From JANMDU01 sp031375105 (GTDB taxonomy: Bacteria; Pseudomonadota; Gammaproteobacteria; Burkholderiales; Burkholderiaceae_C), in NCBI GenBank assembly GCA_031375105.1, contig JANMHJ010000016.1, positions 35,413 through 99,412 on the forward strand: a stretch of DNA of 64,000 nt, given 5' to 3'. How positions within the stretch are numbered: the first letter of the stretch is position 1; each line of letters opens with the position of its first letter. The notes under the pieces were generated by a model. That model had not been told where the DNA came from. It made no database searches and saw only the letters and a program-made list of their open reading frames with translations. Of the stretch, positions 24,258 through 31,987 are shown piece after piece. The position numbers were made by a program, and so were the translations under genes.

Positions 24258-25724
24258 ATGTTGATCAACACGAATCACCTCACTCCATACAGTTCGGTCA
24301 AGTCCGTTCGCCCTGAGTTTGTCGACGGGCTCACGAGGACTTCGACAAACTCAGGGCGAACGGATAGGCTTCTCACCCTACCGAATCGCCGCAGCCTGTT
24401 GGCTCAAACGCTCGCCCTGAGCGCAAGCTGCGTCTTGCCCGGCCATGTCTGGGCACAGCGTGCCCCAGCAGGAGCGAGCCATGCGCTGGGCCAAGGCCGC
24501 CTCGTGGTGGTCTTCCTGCGCGGTGCGTATGACGGGCTCTCCGCCCTCGTGCCTTACAGCGACCGCGACTATTACGCCATCCGCCCGAACATTTCAGTTG
24601 CTGCCCCCGACGGCACGCGCGAGACCGCCCTCAAGCTGGATGACCGCTTCGCCTTGCATCCCGCGCTCTCGCCGCTGTTGCCAATGTGGCAAGAGGGCAC
24701 GCTGGGCGTGATCGCCAGTGCTGGCCTGCCTGCGCCGAATCGCTCGCATTTTGATGCGCAGTATTTGATGGAAATCGGTTTGCAGGAGAAAAGCAGCTCG
24801 CCCAACGGCTGGCTCAACAAACTCGCCGCGCGTGCACCCGGCTCGGCGCTGGGCGTGGGGGAGGCCAATCCGGCGATTCTCTCGGGCCAAGCGGCCGTCA
24901 AGCTCATTCCGCGCGGCGATGCTGCTGCCCGCACCGGCGTGCTGGCCAATGAAAAACAGCGCAGCGCCCTGATGGATTTGTATGCGGGTAACGACGCAGT
25001 CAGCCAAGCCTTCCGCCAAGGCGCGGGCAGCCGCATGCAAACCTCGCAAGAACTGATGCAAGAGCGCACCACGCGCATGGCCAACGCCAATGCAGAGATG
25101 GTCGGTATGGCAGGGGCTGCCCAACGCCGCCAGCTCGACAAAGACGGCACACCGCCCAGCACAGCCGCCCAGCAAGCCCAGATGCAAGCTGCCAGCAATG
25201 GCGCTGGCGATCCCGTAGGCCTGGCACTCGATGCACAAAATCTGGCCACGCTCATGCGCAACGATCCGCAGCTGCGCCTCGGTTTCCTCTCCGCTGGCGG
25301 CTGGGACACACATGCCAACCAAGGCAACGCGACCGGGCAACTGGCCAACAACCTCGGAAATCTCGCACGCGGTTTGGCGCAATTGCGTAGCGAGTTCGAT
25401 CAACCCGGTGATCTCATCATCGTGATGAGCGAATTTGGCCGCACCGCTGCGGAGAACGGCACCAAAGGCACCGACCACGGCTTTGGCAACGCACTCTGGC
25501 TGATCGGCAACCGTGTGCAAGGCGGCAAAGTCCATGGGCAATGGACAGGTCTGGCGCGTGGCAATTTGAACGACAACCGCGATCTGCCTGCACACCATGA
25601 CTACCGCTCTGTACTCGCGCAGGCTTTGCGCAGCACTTTTGCACTGCCTGATTCGCAATTGCAAGCACTCTTGCCTGGTAGCAGCTGGGATACGCGCTTG
25701 GATGGCGTGTTTCGTAAAACTTGA
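24258..25724 (+). CDS. DUF1501 protein with Tat-like signal and inserted palindrome
   Basis: A 488-residue DUF1501 protein, the usual partner of DUF1800. LVVVFLRGAYDGLSALVPY, DDRFALHPALSPLLP, GGWDTHANQG and IVMSEFGRTAAENGTKGTDHG are the alkaline-phosphatase-like family blocks. The start could be ATG 24255 or 24258; AGGAG is 3 or 6 bases away. The Arg-Arg signal (NRRSLLAQTLALSAS, ending GHVWAQ) begins only at about residue 45. The stretch before it is mostly translation of a perfect 22-bp inverted repeat, so the signal peptide has an unusually long n-region or the real start is later. Confidence 0.88.
   Translation: MLINTNHLTPYSSVKSVRPEFVDGLTRTSTNSGRTDRLLTLPNRRSLLAQTLALSASCVLPGHVWAQRAPAGASHALGQGRLVVVFLRGAYDGLSALVPYSDRDYYAIRPNISVAAPDGTRETALKLDDRFALHPALSPLLPMWQEGTLGVIASAGLPAPNRSHFDAQYLMEIGLQEKSSSPNGWLNKLAARAPGSALGVGEANPAILSGQAAVKLIPRGDAAARTGVLANEKQRSALMDLYAGNDAVSQAFRQGAGSRMQTSQELMQERTTRMANANAEMVGMAGAAQRRQLDKDGTPPSTAAQQAQMQAASNGAGDPVGLALDAQNLATLMRNDPQLRLGFLSAGGWDTHANQGNATGQLANNLGNLARGLAQLRSEFDQPGDLIIVMSEFGRTAAENGTKGTDHGFGNALWLIGNRVQGGKVHGQWTGLARGNLNDNRDLPAHHDYRSVLAQALRSTFALPDSQLQALLPGSSWDTRLDGVFRKT
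24304..24363. repeat. Perfect 22-bp inverted repeat (GTTCGCCCTGAG type) in a coding region
   Basis: CCGTTCGCCCTGAGTTTGTC...A (24304-24325) and its exact complement (24342-24363) flank a 16-base loop. I know this CCCTGAG...TTGTCGA palindrome as a common dispersed repeat of proteobacterial genomes. It is translated in frame as SVRPEFVDGLTRTSTNSGRT. Confidence 0.8.
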
Positions 25725-25728
25725 AGGC

Positions 25729-25785
25729 AAAATTGGCATTTTGCCGTTATATATTGTGCATAGTTTGCTATTGAATTGATAGTAA
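25729..25785 (-). repeat. Family A repeat after the DUF1501 gene
   Basis: AAAATTGGCATTTTGCC, GTTATATATTGTGCATAGTTT and the hairpin GCTATTGAATTGATAGT. Intergenic, 5 bp after the stop codon. Confidence 0.85.
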
Positions 25786-25809
25786 CGGTGTGTTCAGGTT
25801 GGGAAGATT

Positions 25810-25921
25810 TTTCTCCGGTTATTCCCGCTCAGGCAGAGCCGGATAGTTCGCGGAAGATCTTCATACGTAGATCGTGGCGCCCACAGGCCACAAGAGCGCC
25901 AACAACACAGCCAAAAGAACG
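25810..25921. repeat. Solo copy of family B arm and flank, without core
   Basis: TTCCCGCTCAGGCAGAGCC, GGATAG and GAAGATCTTC with CGTAGATCGTGG repeat the right arm and flank of family B copy 1 (15826-15883). CCCACAGGCC and a GCCAAC...GAACGCTAAC stretch repeat the right edge of copy 2. The 88-base core is absent. A weaker version is at 28190-28295. Confidence 0.6.
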
Positions 25922-26794
25922 CTAACGCACAGAAGCCAAAGTCCGCAAATCCACCTCATACCCTTTGAGCACCTTCACCGCATAAGCACGCTGGGCAGGC
26001 GTGGTGCTGGCGTGCACGCTGGCAAAGCTCTGGCAGGCTTGGCTTGTCAGGCGTTGCACATAAGCGCGGTAGGCAGGGTCTGGCGACTCCCATGCGCGCT
26101 GGATGTAGCCGCGCAAGGCGTGTTGGCTGGTGGCCGGGGATGCTTTGGCAGCCGCCAAGCCGCTCAAAATATCAAGCAGCTCTTGCTGGCGGCGCTGGCG
26201 CTCTTTGAGCGCAAAAGCAGCATCGAAGCTCGAAGCACTCAGCGCTTGCTTGATCAGTGCAATTTGTGGCTCTTCCAGCTTGCCGTAAAAGGTTTCGCTG
26301 CGGTCAATGGCTTGCTTCAAGCGCTTTGCTTCGCGGCTGGCGGCGCTGCCTTGGATGTAGTCGCGGCTGAATTCCTCGGCATTTTTGGCGTATTTCCGCT
26401 TTACGTGTTCGATCTGCTGGGGTGTCAGCGTCGGCGCAAGCTCTCCCAAAGTGGGTAATGCTTGGTTCGTGATGCTGTCCACCAAGCCACGGCCTTGGTC
26501 GTACATGCGGCAAGCTTGGCTCGCGCTGACCTCGCCCGCCATGAGTTGGCCTGCTTGGGCGAGAAAATCCGCCGTTTTCGGCAGCTCGCTGGCACGATGC
26601 CAAGCGAATAGTTTGGTGAGTTCGTCTCGCACCTTGGGGGTTTGCTGCTCATTGAAATCAAAATAGCCATCCAGCCACCAGTAGGTCAAATCGGGGGCTT
26701 GGTTGTAGGCCAGCTTGATGGCGCTGCATCCGGTGAGCAGGGTTGCCGCGATAATCAGGGCAAAGAGACGAAAGCTTGAAATGAATCTGGACAT
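25922..26794 (-). CDS. DUF6279-type lipoprotein
   Basis: A 290-residue lipoprotein. The signal ends LIIAATLLTGC and is followed by SAIKLAYNQAPDLTYWWLDGYFD, the start typical of the DUF6279 family, and a long helical domain rich in Glu, Lys and Ala. Function is unknown; it is expected at the periplasmic face. The ATG at 26794 lies inside the beginning of glmU on the other strand, so the two genes overlap head to head by 14 bp and each promoter must lie within the other gene. The stop abuts a family B flank copy. Confidence 0.78.
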   Translation of the reverse strand: MSRFISSFRLFALIIAATLLTGCSAIKLAYNQAPDLTYWWLDGYFDFNEQQTPKVRDELTKLFAWHRASELPKTADFLAQAGQLMAGEVSASQACRMYDQGRGLVDSITNQALPTLGELAPTLTPQQIEHVKRKYAKNAEEFSRDYIQGSAASREAKRLKQAIDRSETFYGKLEEPQIALIKQALSASSFDAAFALKERQRRQQELLDILSGLAAAKASPATSQHALRGYIQRAWESPDPAYRAYVQRLTSQACQSFASVHASTTPAQRAYAVKVLKGYEVDLRTLASVR

Positions 26795-28175
26795 AGTGAT
26801 CATGGCTGCGGGCAAAGGCACCCGCATGAAAAGTAAACTGCCCAAAGTGTTGCACAAGCTGGCTGGGCGTGCTTTGCTGGGGCATGTATTGTTGACTGCG
26901 GCGCAATTGAAACCGCGCAAGGTGATTCTCATCACCGGGCATGATGCTCCTAAAGTAATAGCATACTGCGCACATAATATAACGGGTAACGGCTCATTTG
27001 ACTTAAAAAATGTGCTGCAAGAACCACAACTGGGCACAGGCCATGCGGCGCAACAAGCGATGCCTGAATTGGGCAACGAGGGCATCACTTTGATTTTGAA
27101 CGGTGATGTGCCCTTGATTCAAGCAGATACCTTGGTGGCCTTGGTGGCAGCTTGTGCAGGCAGTCACTTGGCGCTGCTCACCGTGCAGTGTGGCGATCCT
27201 GCTGGTTATGGCCGCATCTTGCGAGTAGGCGATGCAGTGCAGGCCATCGTGGAGCACAAAGATGCCAGCCCCGAGCAACGCGCCATTCAAGAATGGTACA
27301 GCGGCGTGATGGCAGCGCCTACCGCGCAGCTGAAGACTTGGCTGAGTCAACTGAAGAATGACAACGCACAAGGCGAGTATTACTTGACCGGCATTGTGAA
27401 AATGGCCGTTGAAGACGGCACGGGCTGCGTCGCGCTCAAAACCACCGATGGCCTGCAAGTGGCTGGTGTCAATAGCCCCGTGCAACTGCAAGAGCTGGAA
27501 AGGGCGTATCAAAAGCGCGCGGCTTATCGCCTTATGGAGCAAGGTGTGCGGATCGCAGACGCAGCGCGCTTTGATCTGCGCGGCGAGCTGGTCTGCGGGC
27601 AGGATGTGAGCATTGATGTGGGCTGCGTGTTTGAAGGCGGCGTGTCGCTGGGCGACGACGTGAGCATTGGCGCGCATTGCGTTATTGCCAATTGCACCAT
27701 AGCTGCGGGCGCGGTGATTCATCCGTTCACGCACATTGATGGAGGCAAAGAAGGCGCTTCGGTGGGCGCTGGCGCACTGATCGGGCCGTTTGCCCGCCTG
27801 CGCCCGGGTGCGCAGCTTGGCGAAGAAGTGCATATCGGCAATTTTGTGGAAGTGAAAAACTCAACACTGGCCAAAGGTGCGAAGGCCAATCATCTGGCGT
27901 ATCTGGGCGATGCCACGGTGGGCGAGCGCGTCAACTACGGTGCAGGCTCGATCACGGCCAACTACGACGGCGCGAACAAGCACCGCACCATCATCGAAGC
28001 AGATGTGCATGTGGGCAGCAATTGCGTTTTAGTCGCGCCCGTCACGATTGGCGCGGGGGGCACAGTCGGCGGCGGCTCAACGATCACGAAAGATACGCCC
28101 GCTGGGGCGTTGAGTGTGGCTCGCGGTAAGCAGGTGTCGATTGCCAATTGGCAGAGGCCTGCTAAGAAGAAGTGA
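26781..28175 (+). CDS. glmU: Bifunctional N-acetylglucosamine-1-phosphate uridyltransferase / glucosamine-1-phosphate acetyltransferase
   Basis: A 464-residue essential enzyme making UDP-GlcNAc for peptidoglycan and LPS. The N-terminal uridyltransferase has VIMAAGKGTRMKSKLPKVLH, LQEPQLGTGHA and LNGDVPL; the C-terminal left-handed beta-helix has PFARLRPGAQL, GNFVEVKNS, GAGSITANYDG and the acetyl-CoA loop. A family A repeat (26946-27000) is translated as APKVIAYCAHNITGNG between ITGH and the VLQEPQLGTGH loop, making this segment about 7 residues longer than in the E. coli enzyme as I remember it. Start 26781 precedes the nucleotide-binding loop by seven codons. Confidence 0.95.
   Translation: MNLDIVIMAAGKGTRMKSKLPKVLHKLAGRALLGHVLLTAAQLKPRKVILITGHDAPKVIAYCAHNITGNGSFDLKNVLQEPQLGTGHAAQQAMPELGNEGITLILNGDVPLIQADTLVALVAACAGSHLALLTVQCGDPAGYGRILRVGDAVQAIVEHKDASPEQRAIQEWYSGVMAAPTAQLKTWLSQLKNDNAQGEYYLTGIVKMAVEDGTGCVALKTTDGLQVAGVNSPVQLQELERAYQKRAAYRLMEQGVRIADAARFDLRGELVCGQDVSIDVGCVFEGGVSLGDDVSIGAHCVIANCTIAAGAVIHPFTHIDGGKEGASVGAGALIGPFARLRPGAQLGEEVHIGNFVEVKNSTLAKGAKANHLAYLGDATVGERVNYGAGSITANYDGANKHRTIIEADVHVGSNCVLVAPVTIGAGGTVGGGSTITKDTPAGALSVARGKQVSIANWQRPAKKK
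26946..27000 (+). repeat. Family A repeat inside glmU
   Basis: GCTCCTAAAGTAATAGC, ATACTGCGCACATAATATAA and CGGGTAACGGCTCATTTG. It is translated in the common hairpin-first frame (A-P-K-V-I-A-Y). It lies in a loop of the uridyltransferase domain upstream of LGTGHA. Confidence 0.85.
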
Positions 28176-28189
28176 TCTGCGCTTTGGAG

Positions 28190-28295
28190 ATTTCTTCTTG
28201 TGTGGAGCGGCTGCGCCTCAGTCACAGCCTCTTGGCTACTCTGAAGATGCTCGCCCGAATACCGCTAACCCAGGCCACGAGTACGCCAACAAAGG
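28190..28295. repeat. Diverged copy of the family B flank
   Basis: CTCAGTCACAGCCTCTTGGC, TACTCTGAAGATGCTCGCCC and CCGCTAACCCAGGCCACGAG resemble the flank at 15841-15880 (AGAGCCTGATAGCTACTTTG, AAGATCTTCGCGCG) and at 25880-25920. No core or matching arm is present. It fills the glmU-ROK spacer, which otherwise holds nothing recognisable. Confidence 0.4.
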
Positions 28296-28303
28296 CAAGA
28301 ACT

Positions 28304-29251
28304 TCAAACAGCCCGCGTCAAAGCCAACGCCCCAAAATCACCCGTTTGCAGCCCCAGCCCCGCTGAAACCAGCTCGCAACCGCTGGTAAGCGAAGGCAAT
28401 TTGCCTTCAATCTCTTTGCGCAGCAATGGCAAGATGATGTCTTGGTTGTGCCAAAAGACGCTTCCCCCTAAGCTGATGCGCTGCAGATCGAGCGTGACGA
28501 TCAGGTTATACAAAGCACGCCCCATGTCTCTGCATAAGGCATCAATTTGGCCAATAGCCGGCGTATTTCCTGCGCGAGCAGCTACAAAAAGCGTAGCAGC
28601 TTCTTGCCCGAAACGGCGTGCAATCGCGTTGCCGGCCACCAAGCCTTCGAGATCGCCCACATTGCCGCAGCCGCACAAGGCATCGTTGTTATCACTTACA
28701 AACATATGCCCCGCATGCCCCGCGTTGCCGTTTTTTCCGCGCAGCACATGGCCGTCCACACACAAACCCATGCCGATACCCGTGCTCCAGGTCACGTAGG
28801 CGCTGTTGCTCACGCCTTGCAGCGCACCCCATCGGCGCTCGGCTTCCAAAGCGCCAATGCAATCGTTTTCGACGCGCACGTTGGGGTACATCGCGGCGAT
28901 GGGCGCTTGCAAGAGTGCCGTGTGCCAATCGTTGGGCAGACCGCGTGCTTTGCCTGCGAGGCCGCCGCAGATGTTCGGCGCGGCGAGCTCGACCATACCT
29001 TGGTTGACGATGAACGGGCCGCAAGAAGAAATGCCCACACTGGCAATTTGGCTGCGCTGAACGCCTTGTTGCGCCAAGCTCGCATCGAGCAAGCGAATGA
29101 TTTGCTGCACCAGCGCATCGTTGTTGCCCTCTTTCGCAGTGGGCTCGGCAATACGCGCATGCAGTGTGCGTGTGGCGGTGGATTGCGCGTCGGCGAGGGA
29201 AACGGCGACTTTCGTGCCGCCGATATCAACACAGGCGTGGTAAGTTTGCAT
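28304..29251 (-). CDS. ROK-family sugar kinase
   Basis: A 315-residue ROK kinase. The phosphate loop is CVDIGGTKVAVSLAD, the sugar-binding region VENDCIGALEAERRWG, and the ATP region TWSTGIGMGLCVDG. The zinc motif reads GHMFVSDNNDALCGCGNVGD; the usual CxCGxxGCxE has its third Cys replaced by Asp, so metal binding may be weakened. Substrates in the family are glucose, fructose, mannose, N-acetylglucosamine or N-acetylmannosamine. It follows a LacI gene in the same operon. A family A repeat (28558-28599) codes for AATLFVAARAGNTPA. Confidence 0.88.
   Translation of the reverse strand: MQTYHACVDIGGTKVAVSLADAQSTATRTLHARIAEPTAKEGNNDALVQQIIRLLDASLAQQGVQRSQIASVGISSCGPFIVNQGMVELAAPNICGGLAGKARGLPNDWHTALLQAPIAAMYPNVRVENDCIGALEAERRWGALQGVSNSAYVTWSTGIGMGLCVDGHVLRGKNGNAGHAGHMFVSDNNDALCGCGNVGDLEGLVAGNAIARRFGQEAATLFVAARAGNTPAIGQIDALCRDMGRALYNLIVTLDLQRISLGGSVFWHNQDIILPLLRKEIEGKLPSLTSGCELVSAGLGLQTGDFGALALTRAV
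28558..28599 (-). repeat. Family A repeat inside the ROK kinase gene
   Basis: CCGGCGTATTTCCTGCGCGA, GCA and the hairpin GCTACAAAAAGCGTAGC. It is closest to the copy in the glyoxalase-like gene (TATATTTCCTGCGCGAAGT, GCTAC). It is in the standard hairpin-first frame when read along the gene. Confidence 0.7.
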
Positions 29252-29308
29252 GGCGCTGATTATCAATCCATCCAAGGCATGAATGCATCAAGGTGGTTAC
29301 ATGGCCGC

Positions 29309-30337
29309 CTAGGCGTCTGGCTGCCGCGCACCCACTGAGGCGCGCAGCAGTAATTTGGCTGGCTCTAACACCTGCGACTGATGCACGGCAACACCTGAAA
29401 TCAGCTGAAGAAGCAATTGAGCGATCAGGCGGCCACTCTCGAAAATCTTCGGCTCGAAGCTGGCCAGCGGCGGCTGGGAAAATTGCCCCGCTTCGCTGTT
29501 GCCATAGCCCATCACCGATACATCGCCGCCAACGCTCAAACCAGCCTCGCGCACAGCCGCCATCACTCCCAGCGCAATTGCATCGGTCGCGCAGACGAAG
29601 GCCGTGGGCCTGGCTTGGGCATCGCTTAAAGCAAGCAGCTGGGCGGCCACATGATGGCCTGCTTGGCCTGTCATGTCGGTGTAGTGAACTGGGCAGGCAT
29701 CGTGAGCAAAACCAGCCTCTCTCAGCGCTTTGCGAAACCCTCTCTCATAAAGAGAAGCGAAGGTCATGTGCACCATGCCATTGATGAAGGCGATGCGTTG
29801 GTGGCCAAGATCTAGCAGAGTGCGCGTGGCCAATTCGAATGCGCCTGCGCTGTCGGTGTCGACCCAAGCGTGTGCTGCGTTGTCTAGGGTGCGTCCATAG
29901 GTCACGAAAGGGATTTTCCTCTCTTGCAGAAGCTGCACACGAGCGTCATGCGTTCGCGTGCGGGTGAGCACCACGCCATCAACCAAGCGCCCGGCCAAAA
30001 GGCGCTCAAGCTCGGGCATTTCGCCATCGTCGGTGGGCAAGGCCAGAGACAAGGTAAAGTAATTGTGCTCTCGAAGCACCAAGGAGGCACCGGTGTGCAA
30101 TGCAGCTGAGCTGCCGTCTATCGCACGGTCGCTGCGCGTTGAGTTAACGATGGCCACGGCACCGGTTTTGCCTGTAGCCAAGCGATGAGCGACCGGATGC
30201 GGCATGTAATTGAGTGCTTTAGCGGCATCAAAAACGCGTTGGCGCGTGGCGGCGCTCACATCGGTATAGCCATTGAGCGCGCGTGAGACAGTGGAGATGG
30301 ACAGACCGAGAGAATCAGCAAGGGCTTGGATCGACAT
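29309..30337 (-). CDS. LacI-family transcriptional regulator
   Basis: A 342-residue regulator. The DNA-binding headpiece is IQALADSLGLSISTVSRALN with the hinge helix following (NYMPHPVAHRLATGKTGAVA). The periplasmic-binding-protein-like effector domain runs from about 60 to 335, with VDTDSAGAFELATRTLLDLG and FVCATDAIALGVMAAVREAG as usual blocks. It starts 4 bp after the second ExbD gene and is followed by a ROK kinase, so it is probably part of a TonB/Exb-sugar kinase operon and senses a sugar. Confidence 0.93.
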   Translation of the reverse strand: MSIQALADSLGLSISTVSRALNGYTDVSAATRQRVFDAAKALNYMPHPVAHRLATGKTGAVAIVNSTRSDRAIDGSSAALHTGASLVLREHNYFTLSLALPTDDGEMPELERLLAGRLVDGVVLTRTRTHDARVQLLQERKIPFVTYGRTLDNAAHAWVDTDSAGAFELATRTLLDLGHQRIAFINGMVHMTFASLYERGFRKALREAGFAHDACPVHYTDMTGQAGHHVAAQLLALSDAQARPTAFVCATDAIALGVMAAVREAGLSVGGDVSVMGYGNSEAGQFSQPPLASFEPKIFESGRLIAQLLLQLISGVAVHQSQVLEPAKLLLRASVGARQPDA

Positions 30338-30340
30338 GGC

Positions 30341-30757
30341 TCAGTTCACCACACCCACCTGCCGCAGACCCATGTTTTGCGCCATGGCGGTCATGGTGAC
30401 GACCAAGGCGTAGGGCGTGTTGGGCTCGGGCGTGATGTGAATTTCGGGCTGTTTGGCGGCCAGCGCAGCTTGGCGCATGCGCTCATCCAGCGTGGCCTCG
30501 CTGGTGATGAGTTCGCCATTCCAACGCACGAAGCCACCCGCGTCGATCTGCACGCGCACCAACTCTGGCGGCGCATTGCTGCTGGCGGATGGCATATGCA
30601 GCGGCACCGAGTTGAGCTGCATAGGAATGGTGATGATCAGCATTACCAAGAGCACCAACATCACGTCGATCAGAGGCGTGGTGTTCATCTCCACCATGGG
30701 CTGAGCTTCGCCTGCCTCGGTTCGGCTGGTGTGCAAAAGAGGGGGGTAGAGTTTCAT
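30341..30757 (-). CDS. ExbD/TolR-family protein (second copy)
   Basis: A 138-residue protein with one transmembrane helix (IDVMLVLLVMLIITIPMQL) and a periplasmic domain. The membrane aspartate (D31 in NTTPLIDVML) conducts protons in ExbBD motors. It is 7 bp downstream of another ExbD. Two different ExbD subunits next to one ExbB are known from TonB systems of Xanthomonadales and Burkholderiales. Confidence 0.92.
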   Translation of the reverse strand: MKLYPPLLHTSRTEAGEAQPMVEMNTTPLIDVMLVLLVMLIITIPMQLNSVPLHMPSASSNAPPELVRVQIDAGGFVRWNGELITSEATLDERMRQAALAAKQPEIHITPEPNTPYALVVTMTAMAQNMGLRQVGVVN

Positions 30758-30764
30758 CGCAGAT

Positions 30765-31202
30765 TCACTTTGCGGTTTTGACGGCAGAGGGCTCAGTTAA
30801 TAAACTCACTTGAGCAAAGCCATAGCCCTGCGCCATATCAATCACGGGCGCAATCGCGCTGTAGGGCGCATCGCCATCGGCACGGATATGCAATTGCACA
30901 CGGGGCACGCGTGCAGCCAGCGGGGCGATTTCGCTTGAGAGCGCTTGCAAATTGGGCATGTAACTGTCGTTTAAAAACAGTTGGCCTGCCGCATCGACAC
31001 TGATGATCACGTAATCACGGCTGGTGTCTTGCATCGCCGCGTTTTGCACCGGCAGGCGCAGCTGCAAGCTGGCGCTCACCACGGGTACCGTGAGCAAGAA
31101 GATGATCAGCAAAACCAGCATCACATCCACCAGCGGCGTGGTGTTGATTTCGGCCATCCAGCCGTCGTCATCGTCGTCTGGGTTTTGCAGGGAGAGCGCC
31201 AT
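30765..31202 (-). CDS. ExbD/TolR-family protein (first copy)
   Basis: A 145-residue protein. An acidic N-terminus (five Asp in a row) precedes MAEINTTPLVDVMLVLLIIF, where D26 is the proton-carrying residue. A periplasmic domain follows (IISVDAAGQLFLND...). Its ATG overlaps the stop of the ExbB gene, showing coupling. With ExbB and the proline-rich protein it would form a proton-driven energy transducer for outer-membrane import. Confidence 0.92.
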   Translation of the reverse strand: MALSLQNPDDDDDGWMAEINTTPLVDVMLVLLIIFLLTVPVVSASLQLRLPVQNAAMQDTSRDYVIISVDAAGQLFLNDSYMPNLQALSSEIAPLAARVPRVQLHIRADGDAPYSAIAPVIDMAQGYGFAQVSLLTEPSAVKTAK

Positions 31203-31987
31203 TATTTGCCTTCGGTTTTGTCAGTAGCCAGCAAGACGATATGCAGCTTGCTGCCAAAGCTGCGCATGCTCTCTAAAGCCAGCTTGTTTTTGCGCAGCAG
31301 CCAGTTGTAGCCAAACACAGCGGGCACGGCCACCGCTAGGCCAATGGCCGTCATGATCAGCGCTTCGCCCACGGGGCCGGCTACGCGATCAATCGAGGCT
31401 TGGCCGCTCGCGCCGATTTTGATCAGTGCGGAATAGATCGCCCACACCGTGCCAAACAGACCCACGAAGGGGGCGGTTGAGCCAATCGTGGCCAAGAGCG
31501 CCAAGCCTTCTTGCATGCGCGTTTGCACGCGGCTCAAAGCGCTTTCAATGGCGCGGATCAGCCAGGTGTCGTAGTCCACGCGCGGTTTGAGCACAGCGTA
31601 TTGGCGCACCGCATCTGCGCTGCTGTCGTTGACAAACTTCAGCGGGTTGTCAGCGGCCAGCTTGGAGAGGTTTTCGCCCACCCTAGCGATATTGTCAAAC
31701 GCGGCATGGGCTTCTTGGGTATGCACTTCGGTTTTGCGCAGTTCCAGAAATTTACGCACCATCACCGCCCAACTGGCCACACTCATGATGACGAGCAGCA
31801 GCAGGCAGAGCTTGGCAATCCAGTCGCCCTGCGCCCAGACGGCACCCAGACCATACGGATTGGCCGCTTGCGCCGCCGCCTGCTGCGTGGCTTGCGTCAC
31901 GGTGTTGGCAAAGGTTTGCGTGATGGCGCTGAGTTGGGTAGACACAGTTTGCGCTTGGGCTGAGTTGATGAGCATCATTTTCGACAT
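31202..31987 (-). CDS. ExbB/TolQ/MotA-family proton channel protein
   Basis: A 261-residue inner-membrane protein with three helices. The N-terminal part is periplasmic with a Gln/Ala-rich stretch, helix 1 is LCLLLLVIMSVASWAVMV, and the paired helices carry LLATIGSTAPFVGLFGTVWA and GEALIMTAIGLAVAVPAVFG, the classical ExbB pore motifs. Starts at 31987 and 31978 are both possible: AGGAG is 2 or 11 bases upstream. Either overlaps the proline-rich gene. It powers TonB-like transport with the ExbD proteins next to it. Confidence 0.92.
   Translation of the reverse strand: MSKMMLINSAQAQTVSTQLSAITQTFANTVTQATQQAAAQAANPYGLGAVWAQGDWIAKLCLLLLVIMSVASWAVMVRKFLELRKTEVHTQEAHAAFDNIARVGENLSKLAADNPLKFVNDSSADAVRQYAVLKPRVDYDTWLIRAIESALSRVQTRMQEGLALLATIGSTAPFVGLFGTVWAIYSALIKIGASGQASIDRVAGPVGEALIMTAIGLAVAVPAVFGYNWLLRKNKLALESMRSFGSKLHIVLLATDKTEGK

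Noticed and set aside
24572..25739. Long minus-strand frames opposite the DUF1501 gene
   Set aside because: Cys/Arg-rich, without domains, fully overlapped by a well-supported gene.
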